Assembly (NCBI RefSeq): GCF_015910535.1
Contig: NZ_JACBJG010000007.1
Location: 124,001-188,000, forward strand
From: Saccharomonospora sp. NB11
GTDB lineage: Bacteria > Actinomycetota > Actinomycetes > Mycobacteriales > Pseudonocardiaceae
Direction of reading: 5' to 3'
Length of the DNA: 64,000 nt
Numbering within the stretch: position 1 is the stretch's first letter; every line of letters begins with the position of its first letter. The notes below the pieces were generated by a model. The model saw only the letters and a program-made list of their open reading frames with translations, had not been told where the DNA came from and did not search any database. Of this stretch, positions 25,770 to 36,580 are shown in pieces. Made by a program: the position numbers and the translations under genes.

Positions 25770-26822
25770 TCAGGCGAGTGCGTCGAGTCGCGCTTCCAAC
25801 CGAGCGCTCTCCGTCCGTGGCACCTCGGCGAGCAGCCGCCGCGCCTCGGTCACGTCACCGGCGGCGACCAGCGCTTGCGCGAGGTAGGTCGTGTAGAGGC
25901 CGCGTTCCCGCGCTCGCGTGGGGTCGTACCGGCTGAGCGGTTCACTGAGCAGCTCGATCGCCACGGACGGCCGATGCAACTCGACCATGCATCGACCGCG
26001 CATGACGGTGATCTCGTCCCGGTCGAGCCAGTACGCCCAGGAGGGTGCGGGGTCACGGACCTCGTCGAACACCTCGTCCACCTCGTCGAGGACCCGCAAC
26101 GCGGCAGTGGTGTCGCCGATGCGTGCGTGCGCCCACGCCAGTCGTTCGAGCAGCAGTGCCCGTCCCGCGCCGTCCGCCCGGTCGGCGACGGCGGAGGCGA
26201 GCAGCACCGCTTCCGCCCGGTCGGTGAGGGCCGACGAGTTGGCGAGTTGGTAGGCGAGGCTCGACAACGCCGAGGCGACCAGGTCGAGCCGTCCTGCCGT
26301 CTCGCCCGCCTCCGCCGCGGTGAGGTAGAGCCGCGTGGCGTCCGCCGTGCGGCCCGCGTCCGAGGCGACCCATCCCGCGACCTGGCCGAGCTCGGACAGC
26401 CCTGGCAGCGCCGTGGTGTCGTTCCGGCAGGCGTGGGAGGCGGCGTCGAAGCAGCGACGTACCGACGGATACAGCGCGCGTCCACCCACGACGTCGTCGA
26501 GCCGACGGAACCGGGCCGTGTGATCCGCGACGAGCCCCGCCAGATCGGACGTGTGCTCGAAGGCGGCCAGGACGGCCGCGTCCAGCACGCCCGTGTCCAC
26601 CGCATCGCCCGCCGCGTCGGGTCGGGGCAGCCGGGCACGCAGAGTGCCGCCCGCGTGGAGCAGGTCGTCGAGCCGGGCGGCGAGGTCGGGTGTCACGGTC
26701 TGCCGGTCGGACTCGTAGCGCGACAGACTCGACTGCGAGATCGGCACCAGGCGGGCGAGTTGGGACTGCGAGAGGCCCGCCCGCTCGCGCAACCGACGCA
26801 GCCGCCTGCCGAACGTGTCCAT
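25770..26822 (-). CDS. XRE-type HTH regulator with TPR-like C-terminus
   Basis: 350 residues from ATG 26822. Residues 1-60 are a Cro/CI-type HTH (RRLRRLRERAGLSQSQLARLV followed by SQSSLSRYESDRQTV). The remainder is helical repeats resembling tetratricopeptides, with TRLYLTAAEAGETAGRLDLVASALSSLAYQLAN and LLERLAWAHARIGDTTAALRVLDEVDEV. This is a common actinobacterial regulator layout that senses small molecules or peptides through the TPR part. Divergent from the acyl-CoA ligase gene across about 200 bp, which it may regulate. Target and ligand unknown. Confidence 0.85.
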   Translation of the reverse strand: MDTFGRRLRRLRERAGLSQSQLARLVPISQSSLSRYESDRQTVTPDLAARLDDLLHAGGTLRARLPRPDAAGDAVDTGVLDAAVLAAFEHTSDLAGLVADHTARFRRLDDVVGGRALYPSVRRCFDAASHACRNDTTALPGLSELGQVAGWVASDAGRTADATRLYLTAAEAGETAGRLDLVASALSSLAYQLANSSALTDRAEAVLLASAVADRADGAGRALLLERLAWAHARIGDTTAALRVLDEVDEVFDEVRDPAPSWAYWLDRDEITVMRGRCMVELHRPSVAIELLSEPLSRYDPTRARERGLYTTYLAQALVAAGDVTEARRLLAEVPRTESARLEARLDALA

Positions 26823-27030
26823 CTGACCACCGTCCTCGCCCCGACCCGGCAACGACACTCGTGCGGACACGCGCAGCGTAGCGCTCACAACACGGTCGGG
26901 AGTCGCCATCTCGGATTCGTCGCCGCCGGCGTGAGACGTCGGGTCGGTCGGTGCCGCGATCGCCTCTCGACATCCTCGGCCGCGTCACGTGTAATGACGG
27001 GCACATCGCCCGCTTCCCGGGAGGACGCCG

Positions 27031-28545
27031 ATGACGCCCGTCCGTTCCAGCACCGTCGCCGACCTCGTCCGTCGTAGTGCCGCGCGGCATCCGGATCGAC
27101 TCGCCCTCCGGTTCGCCGATCGACGGTGGACGTACGCGGAGTTGGACGCGGCCGTGAGCCGAGCCGCCGCTCACCTGCTGTCCCTCGGCCTGGAACGTGG
27201 CGACCGGGTGGCCGCGTACGGCAAGAACTCCGACGCGTTCGTCATCGGCTTCCTCGCGTGTGCGCGGGCGGGTCTCGTGCACGTGCCCGTGAACTACAAC
27301 CTCACCGGCGCCGAACTCGCCTACCTGGTGGAGCAGTCGGGCAGCAGGGCCGTGCTCACCGATCCCGCGCTCGCCGACACGCTGTCGGCCGCCACGACCG
27401 CGCCGGAGACGGTGCTGGCGTTGCGCGACGCCGACGGCAGCCTGCTCGACGTCGCCCGCGAGGGCGATCCGGTGGAGGTGGACGTGGAGGTGGCCGACAC
27501 CGATCTCGTCCAGTTGCTCTACACCTCGGGCACCACGTCACGGCCCAAGGGCGCGATGATGACCCACCGCGCACTGGTGCACGAGTACCTGTCCTGCATC
27601 ACCGCGCTCGACCTGACCGCCGACGACGAGCCCCTGCACGTCATGCCGCTCTACCACAGCGCGCAGTTGCACGTGTTCCTCATGCCGTGGCTGGCCGTGG
27701 GCGCGACCAACACCGTGTTGGAGACCCCCGACCCCACCGAGATCCTGCGTCGGCTCGACGCCGATCGGCACGGTGCCTTCTTCGCCGCGCCCACGTTGTG
27801 GGTGGCGCTGGCCAACCACGCCGACTTCGCCCGGCGCGACCTGTCCGCGCTGCGCAAGGCCTACTACGGCGCCTCGATCATGCCGGTGCCCGTGCTCGAA
27901 CGGCTTCGCGCGGCGATGCCGGGGCTCGGCTTCTACAACTGCTTCGGACAGTCGGAGATCGGCCCGTTGGCCACGGTGCTGCGGCCCGAGGAACACGACG
28001 CCCGACCGGACTCCGCGGGCAGGCCGGTGTTGTTCGTGGAGGCGCGGGTCGTGACCCCGGACGGCGACGACGTCGCTCCCGGGGAACTCGGCGAGGTCGT
28101 GTACCGGTCGCCGCAGCTCGCCACGGGGTACTGGGACAAGCCCGAGGAGACGAAGGACGCCTTCCGCGACGGGTGGTTCCACTCGGGCGACCTGGTGCGC
28201 GTCGACGAGGAGGGCTACCTCTACGTCGTCGACCGCATCAAGGACGTCATCAACACCGGCGGCGTGCTCGTCGCCTCGCGCGAGGTGGAGGACGCCCTCT
28301 ACACGCACCCCGGGGTGGCCGAGGTCGCGGTCGTGGGACTGCCGGACGACCGCTGGATCGAGGCGATCACCGCCGTCGTCGTCCCGAAGGGCGACGTCAG
28401 CGCCGACGAGCTGTTGGCCCACGCGAAGGCGGCGCTGTCGAACTTCAAGGTGCCGAAAGCCGTGCACTTCGTGACCGACCTGCCGCGCAACGCCTCCGGC
28501 AAGATCCTGAAGCGGGAACTGCGTCAGCAGCTCGCCCCGCGGTGA
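27031..28545 (+). CDS. Fatty-acyl-CoA ligase (AMP-binding, FadD-like)
   Basis: 504 residues of the ANL superfamily, activating a carboxylic acid as acyl-AMP and then acyl-CoA. Motifs: the phosphate loop LLYTSGTTSRPKGAMMTH, FYNCFGQSEIGP, GWFHSGDLVRVDEEGYLYVVDRIKDVIN with the hinge aspartate, and the C-terminal PRNASGKILKREL with the catalytic lysine. GGGAGG lies seven bases before ATG 27031. Chain-length preference cannot be read. Converges on the MBL hydrolase gene across a shared hairpin. Confidence 0.9.
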   Translation: MTPVRSSTVADLVRRSAARHPDRLALRFADRRWTYAELDAAVSRAAAHLLSLGLERGDRVAAYGKNSDAFVIGFLACARAGLVHVPVNYNLTGAELAYLVEQSGSRAVLTDPALADTLSAATTAPETVLALRDADGSLLDVAREGDPVEVDVEVADTDLVQLLYTSGTTSRPKGAMMTHRALVHEYLSCITALDLTADDEPLHVMPLYHSAQLHVFLMPWLAVGATNTVLETPDPTEILRRLDADRHGAFFAAPTLWVALANHADFARRDLSALRKAYYGASIMPVPVLERLRAAMPGLGFYNCFGQSEIGPLATVLRPEEHDARPDSAGRPVLFVEARVVTPDGDDVAPGELGEVVYRSPQLATGYWDKPEETKDAFRDGWFHSGDLVRVDEEGYLYVVDRIKDVINTGGVLVASREVEDALYTHPGVAEVAVVGLPDDRWIEAITAVVVPKGDVSADELLAHAKAALSNFKVPKAVHFVTDLPRNASGKILKRELRQQLAPR

Positions 28546-28558
28546 GCGTCGCTCACCG
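28540..28558. terminator. Shared bidirectional hairpin containing both stop codons
   Basis: CGGTGAGC, loop GTC, GCTCACCG. The stop of the acyl-CoA ligase (28543-28545) and of the MBL gene (28553-28555) both lie inside this 8-bp stem. Confidence 0.6.
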
Positions 28559-29584
28559 GAACCGGCGCACCCCGTCGTCGTCCGTGGTGACGGTCAACGC
28601 CTTCCGGGCCACCAGCACGTCCAGGTGGGCGGCCACCTCGAGCACCGCGAGCATCCGGTTGAACGGGTCGAGTTCGTCGAGGGTGCGGCCGCGCCGGGTC
28701 CACGTCATCCGGCTCGCCACCTCGTAGGCGGTGTGCGCGCCGTCGGCCACCGTGGCGGCGATGCGGTCGAAGCGGCGTTCGTGGTGCTGCAGCAACTCGT
28801 CCACGCGCGCGTGCACGCTGTCCGAGACCGGCCCGTGGGCGGGCAGCATCCGCCGGTCCGGTCGGGAGCGCACGGTGCTCAGCGACGCGAGGAAGTCCCG
28901 CAATGGCAACGGCGGCGGTGCGGCGTGCAGGCCGATCGACGGGGTGATGTGCGGCAGCACGTGGTCGCCGGTGAACAGCAGGCCCGCGTCGGCGTCGTCG
29001 AAGACGACGTGCCCGGCCGTGTGTCCCGGGGTGGGCACGACGTCGAGCGTGCGGCTCCCGACCGACGGAACCGGGCCTGGGGTGAGCCAGTGGTCAGGCT
29101 GCTCCCAGAGGTCGTCCTGCGTGGGTGCGGTGCCGAACAACGCCGCGAGCGCGGCCACCACGGGCGCGCCGCCCGCCTGTTGCAGCAACGCGACCTGGTC
29201 GGCCATGGGCATCCGCCCCGGCTGGGACACCGCGTCGAGCGTCGTGCGTTCGCCCGCCCCGAGGGCGATCGGCGTGCCGTACGTGCGGCGCAACGCGACG
29301 GCGAGCGAGTAGTGGTCGCGGTGGATGTGGGTGATCAGGAACCGGTCGATGTCCGCGAAACCCGCGCCCAGGCCCGACAGGGCGGACTCCAGCCGGTCGC
29401 GGGCCTCGTCGAGGGCCCAGCCGGAGTCCACCAGGGTCAGCGTGTCGCCGTCGGTGATCGCGTAGACGTTGACGGCGCGGAGCCCGTCGTTCGGCATCGG
29501 GAGCGGAATCCGGTACACGCCGTCGGCCACGGAGTAGAGGCCCGGTTCGGTCCACGGCCGCGTGCCGTCGTCGAGCGGTTGCAT
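28553..29584 (-). CDS. MBL-fold metallo-hydrolase (LACTB2-like)
   Basis: 343-residue soluble hydrolase. Zinc ligands are in the THIHRDH motif, PTPGHTAGHVVF and LFTGDHVLPH, with a final histidine in LPAHGPV. A C-terminal winged-helix segment (AHTAYEVASRMTW... RMLAVLEVAAHLDVLVARKAL) matches the LACTB2/glyoxalase-II-like group. Substrate unknown; the neighbouring acyl-CoA ligase makes a thioester substrate possible, but this is conjecture. An 18-bp palindrome lies 55 bp upstream and may be its operator. Confidence 0.85.
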   Translation of the reverse strand: MQPLDDGTRPWTEPGLYSVADGVYRIPLPMPNDGLRAVNVYAITDGDTLTLVDSGWALDEARDRLESALSGLGAGFADIDRFLITHIHRDHYSLAVALRRTYGTPIALGAGERTTLDAVSQPGRMPMADQVALLQQAGGAPVVAALAALFGTAPTQDDLWEQPDHWLTPGPVPSVGSRTLDVVPTPGHTAGHVVFDDADAGLLFTGDHVLPHITPSIGLHAAPPPLPLRDFLASLSTVRSRPDRRMLPAHGPVSDSVHARVDELLQHHERRFDRIAATVADGAHTAYEVASRMTWTRRGRTLDELDPFNRMLAVLEVAAHLDVLVARKALTVTTDDDGVRRFR

Positions 29585-29638
29585 CCCGTCATGAGATCAG
29601 CGCGCGCCGTGGACCGGGAGGTCCGTGAGACCCACCTC

Positions 29639-29656
29639 ACTGAGCGATCGCTCAGT
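29639..29656. promoter_or_regulatory. Perfect 18-bp palindrome, TetR-type operator candidate
   Basis: ACTGAGCGATCGCTCAGT, fully self-complementary. It overlaps the stop codon of the hydrolase gene at 29652 and lies 55 bp upstream of the MBL gene. The form resembles operators of actinobacterial TetR repressors; no TetR gene is in the window. Confidence 0.55.
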
Positions 29657-30485
29657 CGTCGCCGCTCTCCAGCATGAGCCGTTCCAGCTCTCGCCGTAGC
29701 AGGCCCATGCGCGCGTCCGCGAGCAGCGGGATCTCCCGCCTGCGTCGGCGAACGGCGGTGAGGTCGATGTCGATGACGGTCAACGACTCCTCCCACGTCG
29801 GGGCCGTCGCCACGGCCGAACCCCACGGGTCGACGACCCGCGAGCCGCCCCAGAACCGCACGCCCGCCTCGTCGCCGACCCGGTTCACGAACACCACCCA
29901 GCACTGCTGCATGCGTGCCGTGAACGTCAGCAGGTCGTGCCAGTACTCGGCGGGGTCGAACGAGCCCGCCGTCAGCTTCGCCGCGCTGTTGGCGGGCACG
30001 ATGAGCAGCTCGGCGCCGTCCTGGGCCGCCAGCCACGGCAGCATCGGCTGCCACGCGTCGTTGCAGATCAACGTCGCGAACCGGCCGAGCGACGTGTCGA
30101 ACGCACGCAGATGCTGGCCGGGGTTGGCGTGCTTGCGCTCCTCCCAGATCAGGTAGTTCGGCAGGTACAGCTTGCGATGGTTGTGCACCAGGCGGCCGTC
30201 GGAGAGGTAGAGCGCCGAGTTGTGTCTGCGGATCCGCCCGTCCTCCAACAGTCCGATCACGACGTCCGGACCGTGCTTCGACAGCGTGGCGAGACGCGGA
30301 TCGTCGGGCCACAACGAGATGTCGTCCGCCAACTGTCCCAACGCGTACCCGGTGAGTGACAGCTCCGGGAACACGACCAGATCGACGTGCTGGGCCGCCG
30401 CGTCCTTGATGATCCGCTCGGCATCCGCGAGGTTTCCCTCCACGTCGCCGAGCCGGCAGTCGGTCTGAGCCAGTGCCACTCTCAT
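29652..30485 (-). CDS. Carbon-nitrogen hydrolase (nitrilase superfamily)
   Basis: 277 residues, amidase/nitrilase fold. The catalytic triad is visible: glutamate in VVFPELSLTGY, lysine in HNHRKLYLPNY and cysteine in ATLICNDAWQP. ATG 30485 follows GGGGAGGTG with good spacing; an upstream GTG at 30494 overlaps that site and is rejected. Likely hydrolyses an amide or N-carbamoyl compound; substrate unknown. Three 13-bp iterons lie 55 bp upstream. Related to, but shorter than, the glutamine-dependent NAD synthetase amidase domain. Confidence 0.87.
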   Translation of the reverse strand: MRVALAQTDCRLGDVEGNLADAERIIKDAAAQHVDLVVFPELSLTGYALGQLADDISLWPDDPRLATLSKHGPDVVIGLLEDGRIRRHNSALYLSDGRLVHNHRKLYLPNYLIWEERKHANPGQHLRAFDTSLGRFATLICNDAWQPMLPWLAAQDGAELLIVPANSAAKLTAGSFDPAEYWHDLLTFTARMQQCWVVFVNRVGDEAGVRFWGGSRVVDPWGSAVATAPTWEESLTVIDIDLTAVRRRRREIPLLADARMGLLRRELERLMLESGDD

Positions 30486-30539
30486 GCGTCTCACCTCCCC
30501 TTTCCGTCACCGTGTCCGCCCGTGCCCGGGTTGTGTCCT

Positions 30540-30578
30540 CGTCGACGTTTCTCGACGACGTTTCTCGTCGACGTTTCT
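30540..30578. repeat. Three tandem 13-bp iterons
   Basis: CGTCGACGTTTCT, CGACGACGTTTCT, CGTCGACGTTTCT in direct tandem (one substitution in the middle copy), 55 bp upstream of the hydrolase start. Tandem spacing of 13 bp upstream of a start suggests cooperative protein binding. Confidence 0.6.
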
Positions 30579-30710
30579 CGACGGCCGGGACAGGGACGGA
30601 CACCGCCGACGGTACGGCATCGGACACGCGGTTCGGTGCCGGTGATTCGGGTGGTGAGCGGGGCCGACCCGACGATGGCGGCGCGTGGGTGCGGCGGCAC
30701 AATCGGTGGC

Positions 30711-31760
30711 GTGAGCAGCGGTGAGACGAGTGCGCCCCGACCGTGGCCCGCGGGCACGGCGACCGGAGTGGGATCGATGCCCGGAGCCGACGTCAGCGAG
30801 TCGGCCGCCGTGGTGTTCGGTGAGCTACCGACACTGCCGCACCTGCCCGAGCTGCCCGCGCGTGGGCTCGGCGCGGACCTCCTCGGCCGGGCGGCAGCCC
30901 TGCTGGTCGACCTCGCCGTCGAGGTGGTCCCCTCCGGCTACCGGGTCACCGCCCGGCCGGGCCGCGACCACCGGCGCGCGGTCGACCTGCTGCGGTGGGA
31001 CGTCGACGCGGTCACCGACGCCGCGGAGTCGACCCGGCCCGCCGTGGTGAAGACGCAGGTCGCCGGACCGTGGACCCTCGCAGCCGGGGTGGAGTTGCCG
31101 CGCGGACACCGAGTGCTCACCGATCCCGGCGCGGTGCGTGACTTCACCGACTCGCTCGTGGAGGGTCTCACCGCACACGTGGCGACCCTGGCCGACCGCA
31201 CCGGCGCGCGGGTGGTGGTGCAGCTCGACGAACCGACGCTTCCCGCCGTGCTCGCCGGTGAGCTGTCCACGCCCTCCGGCTACGGCACCGTGCCCGCCGT
31301 GCCGGAACCGCAGGCCCGTGAGCTCCTCGCCACGGTGATCGAGCGAGTCAAGGCCGCCACGGCGGGACCGGTGCTCGTGCACTGCTGCGACCGGCGTCCG
31401 CCCGTGGGCCTGCTGCACTCGGCGGGGGCCGACGCGATCTCGCTCGACGCGACCCTGCTGAGCGATGCTCCCGGCGCGCTGCTGGACGAGATCGGGCAGG
31501 CGTGGGACGACGAGGTGACCTTCCTGCTGGGACTGGTGCCGAGCGTGGCGCCGACGACCCGCCCCGCGCTGCGGGAGCTGGCGCGCCCGGCGTTCGACCT
31601 GGTGGACCGACTGGGCTTCGCGCGCCCGACGTTGGCCGACCGGGCGGTGCCCACCCCCACCTGCGGTCTCGCGGGTGCGACGCCGGAGTGGGCGCGGCGG
31701 GCGCTGACGTTGGCGACGGATCTGGGCAAAGCCTTCGTCGAGCCGGTCGAGGGCTGGTAG
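30711..31760 (+). CDS. MetE C-terminal-like protein (cobalamin-independent methionine synthase family)
   Basis: 349 residues related to the C-terminal catalytic barrel of MetE, similar to M. tuberculosis Rv3015c. GVGSMPG at the N-terminus, VQLDEPTLPAVLAG, VLVHCCDRRPPVGLLHSAGAD and PTCGLAGATPEW correspond to conserved barrel strands. The zinc-ligand region HCC and PTCGL are retained, but the N-terminal half of true MetE is absent, so methionine synthesis is doubtful. GTG 30711 has CACAAT seven bases upstream and no ribosome-binding site: probably leaderless. Conserved order with ligA downstream. Confidence 0.78.
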   Translation: MSSGETSAPRPWPAGTATGVGSMPGADVSESAAVVFGELPTLPHLPELPARGLGADLLGRAAALLVDLAVEVVPSGYRVTARPGRDHRRAVDLLRWDVDAVTDAAESTRPAVVKTQVAGPWTLAAGVELPRGHRVLTDPGAVRDFTDSLVEGLTAHVATLADRTGARVVVQLDEPTLPAVLAGELSTPSGYGTVPAVPEPQARELLATVIERVKAATAGPVLVHCCDRRPPVGLLHSAGADAISLDATLLSDAPGALLDEIGQAWDDEVTFLLGLVPSVAPTTRPALRELARPAFDLVDRLGFARPTLADRAVPTPTCGLAGATPEWARRALTLATDLGKAFVEPVEGW

Positions 31761-31771
31761 TAGTGGCGGGC

Positions 31772-32482
31772 ATGCGACTGTTCCGCCGTCGACCGCGAAC
31801 CCACCACGGTGACAGTGCCGACGAGGGGCCCGACCCTCGCACCCCGTGGCCGGAGCCGCCCCCACCGGCCGAGCCGACGGAGGCAGCGGCGGAGTTCTGG
31901 CGCCACTGGCACTCCGTGCTGCCCGACCTCAGCGCCGCCCTCGGCGAGGGACATCTCCCGGCGGCCGAGACGCTGCTGTGCGACGCCGTCGCGCGCATGC
32001 ACCCGGACCTCCAGCTCTCGCTCGAACGGGGGCAGCGGGCGTTGTACGCCCTCGTGGTCAGCGGCCGGGAGGACCCCGCCCTGCGTCCCTTCACCGACGC
32101 GTGGAAGGCGGCCGCGCCGCCCGACGACGCGATCTGGGAGTTCCACGACTCGGTGCCGCCCGTGCCCGATCCGGCGGGCGTGACCGTCAATCTCGCCGGG
32201 CACCGGATCGCTCTGGCCGACGTGCGCGTGGTCGCCCAGGTCGACGAGCCCGAGGGCGTCGTCGACGTCGCCGTGCACCACCCCGCGTTCGCCGACCTCG
32301 GCGAGGCCGAACGCGCCGCGATGACGTTCCTGCCGTTGGAGGCCACGCTCGGCGAACGGGTGGCCGCGCAGCGCCTGCGTCGCGTCGAGACCGCCGTCGC
32401 GCCACCGGAGGGCACCATCAGCCTCGGTGAACTCCGCGACCTCGTGCTCGGGCTGCCCGGCATTGTCGGTGGTGCTGACTAG
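31772..32482 (+). CDS. Conserved hypothetical protein next to ligA
   Basis: 236 residues; basic N-terminus (MRLFRRRPRTHH), proline-rich linker, then a soluble domain (AAAEFWRHWHSVLPDLSAALGEGHL ... HPDLQLSLERGQRALYALVVSG). No membrane segment and no motif I recognise. Start could also be GTG 31763. It lies 11 bp after the MetE-like gene and 9 bp before ligA, so it is probably cotranscribed at least in part. Confidence 0.75.
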   Translation: MRLFRRRPRTHHGDSADEGPDPRTPWPEPPPPAEPTEAAAEFWRHWHSVLPDLSAALGEGHLPAAETLLCDAVARMHPDLQLSLERGQRALYALVVSGREDPALRPFTDAWKAAAPPDDAIWEFHDSVPPVPDPAGVTVNLAGHRIALADVRVVAQVDEPEGVVDVAVHHPAFADLGEAERAAMTFLPLEATLGERVAAQRLRRVETAVAPPEGTISLGELRDLVLGLPGIVGGAD

Positions 32483-34666
<2,184 letters not shown>

Positions 34667-34737
34667 GCGGTCCTCCCGGTGGGCGGTGCCGTCATTTCAG
34701 GCGCCGTCGGGTCGGTGTCGCGTGAACGGCGGGTTTC

Positions 34738-34850
34738 CGTCAGCGGATGGATGCTGCGTGAGTGGGTTCCCTCGTCAGCGGACGGATGCTGTGAGCGGAA
34801 ACCTCGTCAGCGGGTCGGTACCGGGTGCGCGCGGGCGTCGTCAGCGGGTC
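34738..34850. repeat. Irregular repeats with core CGTCAGCGG in the 34667-35051 gap
   Basis: The core CGTCAGCGG recurs at 34738, 34773, 34805 and 34839 (spacings 35, 32 and 34 bp), each followed by a related 10-base segment such as ATGGATGCTG or ACGGATGCTG. This is the only structure I see in the 385 bp between ligA and the GNAT gene; no ORF there has convincing support. Confidence 0.5.
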
Positions 34851-35051
34851 GATGCCGAGCGCACTGCCCGGTACCGCCTCCACCGAGCCCGAAGGGGACC
34901 GGGCCGGCCACCGGACTACCCTCCGTCGTCCACCTCGCCGACCTCATCGGCGCGGGACTCGACGGACGCTTGTCCCGACTCCGGCCTCCGCTTTCCGGTC
35001 TGGTCGCTGCCGCTCGTCCCGCATCGTCGTCCGAGGAAGGAAGTCTGATTC

Positions 35052-35552
35052 GTGAGTGACTTCGAGGTTCGTGTGGCCCGCCCCGAGGAGTGGGCTGCCG
35101 CCGGGGACGTGACCGTCGAGGCCTACCGCGTGAACGGCTACCTCGACCATCCCGACGGCAGGGCCTACGCGGCGTCGTTGCGCAACGCGGCGCGACGCGC
35201 GGAGCACGGAGTGCTGTGGGTGGCGGTCGACGTCGACGGACGGGTCGTGGGCACGGCCACGGTCGCGTTGCCGGGGTCGACGCTGACCCAGATGTGCCGG
35301 GAGGGCGAGGCCGAACTGCGTATGGTCGCCGTGGCTCCCCACGCGCGGGGACGCGGTGTGGGGGAGGCGTTGACGCGCGCGAGCCTCGACCTGGCGGTCG
35401 AGCGTGGCGCGAAGCGCATGGTGCTCGCGAGCCTCGAAGCCATGACCGCGGCCCACCGCCTGTACGAGCGGCTCGGTTTCTCCCGCGCTCCCGAGCGCGA
35501 TTGGCACACCGACGGCGGCCTCCTCCTCATGGCCTTCACGAGGGACCTCTGA
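35052..35552 (+). CDS. GNAT-family N-acetyltransferase
   Basis: 166 residues, complete GNAT fold: N-terminal RVARPEEWAAAGDVTVEAY, acetyl-CoA loop MVAVAPHARGRGVGEALTRA, and AAHRLYERLGFSRAPERDW. GTG 35052 follows AGGAAGG about 8 bp upstream. Substrate unknown. A block of six 21-bp repeats begins 20 bp after its stop. Confidence 0.9.
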   Translation: MSDFEVRVARPEEWAAAGDVTVEAYRVNGYLDHPDGRAYAASLRNAARRAEHGVLWVAVDVDGRVVGTATVALPGSTLTQMCREGEAELRMVAVAPHARGRGVGEALTRASLDLAVERGAKRMVLASLEAMTAAHRLYERLGFSRAPERDWHTDGGLLLMAFTRDL

Positions 35553-35572
35553 CCCCAAGCCCCCGCCCCGGC

Positions 35573-35787
35573 GTGTCCCGACCCCACGCCCGCGTGTCCG
35601 CACTTCCCGTACGTGTGTCCGCACTTCCCGTACGTATGGCTGCAGCCGGTGTACGGCTGCCCGCGTCCTGCGCACTCGTGTCGCCGTCCTGTGCACGCAT
35701 GACGGTGACGCAGGGTGCGAACATGCGGGCATACGGCGCGAACGTGCGTGCGTGGGATGCGGACACGCGCGAGTGCGGTGCGGAGAC
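35573..35787. repeat. Convergent 21-bp repeat array (6 forward plus 4 inverted units)
   Basis: Six units in exact 21-bp register from 35573 to 35698 in plus orientation (two carry GTGTCCGCACTTCCCGTACG; units 4 and 5 are degenerate), a 5-bp centre, then four inverted units 35704-35787 ending GCGGACAC or similar. Forward units read in the sense of the GNAT gene; inverted units read in the sense of the convergent membrane-protein gene, whose stop is at 35794. The two halves can pair. Confidence 0.8.
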
Positions 35788-35793
35788 ACCGAA

Positions 35794-36411
35794 TCACGGC
35801 CAGCCGCGGGTGTCGCGGCGCAGCAGCACGGTGACGCACAGGCCGACGGTCACGAGGCCCAGCACCAGCAACGCCGTTCCCCCGACACCCATGTGGTCGA
35901 TCACCCGATCGAGTAGTTGTCGGCTACGTGACTCCGGGTTTGACAACACCACGGCGGAGAAGACGAGAGAGAGTGCGACGGCTGCCGCGAGAACCCACCG
36001 GCCACGCTGTCCGTCCAAACCGGTCCGATGGACGACGATCCGACCGGCGCGCAGGATACGTCGCACCCGCAGGATGCGGAACGTGCCGAGCGCCAGCATG
36101 AGCCGTAGCACTTGGAACGGCCCGACGACGAACACCACCGCCGGCACGGCGATGCCCACCACGATCAGCTGCGAACGGTACCGGCGGAGGTAGGTCCGCA
36201 GATTGCCGCTCGTCCACAGCAGCGCCACCGACTCGCCGAGGAGGACGGCGAGGGACAACCAGTTCAGCACGGTACCGACGACGCCGAGCGGTCCCGGCGT
36301 GGTCGCGAGGAACACCGCCGGGACAGACACGACACTCGCGGTGAGGACGGGAACGGCGAGGCGCTGTTGCACGCGGTACGCACGGTCGTCGTCGCGGGCC
36401 GGTCCGAGCAT
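35794..36411 (-). CDS. Membrane protein with voltage-sensor-like S4 segment
   Basis: 205 residues from ATG 36411; the frame opens further upstream but that part is not codon-biased like the rest. About six hydrophobic segments: VLTASVVSVPAVFLA, VLNWLSLAVLLGESVALLW, SQLIVVGIAVPAVVFVVGP, then FQVLRLMLALGTFRILRVRR followed by ILRAGRI with arginines at regular intervals, and two more helices. The first four segments look like a voltage-sensor domain of the ion-transport family. No potassium-channel selectivity filter is visible between the last two helices, so it may not conduct. Function is inferred from pattern only. Confidence 0.7.
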   Translation of the reverse strand: MLGPARDDDRAYRVQQRLAVPVLTASVVSVPAVFLATTPGPLGVVGTVLNWLSLAVLLGESVALLWTSGNLRTYLRRYRSQLIVVGIAVPAVVFVVGPFQVLRLMLALGTFRILRVRRILRAGRIVVHRTGLDGQRGRWVLAAAVALSLVFSAVVLSNPESRSRQLLDRVIDHMGVGGTALLVLGLVTVGLCVTVLLRRDTRGWP

Positions 36412-36580
36412 GTCAGGAGCCCCGGAGGGTGGTTCGACGACCGTGCCGACCGGTGTACCGGGATGCGAGCGGTACCGAGCTTGACGTGCCGAGCCCAGGC
36501 CGCACCCCACGATGAGCGGCGATCGTGTGGGCCGATGCTGCCGACCTGCGTTCGTGGAGCGACGGGCGTACCCGGCGTGC

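Noticed and set aside
34679-35059. ORFs in the gap between ligA and the GNAT gene
   Set aside because: No ribosome-binding sites, no family likeness, and the frames run through the irregular repeats.
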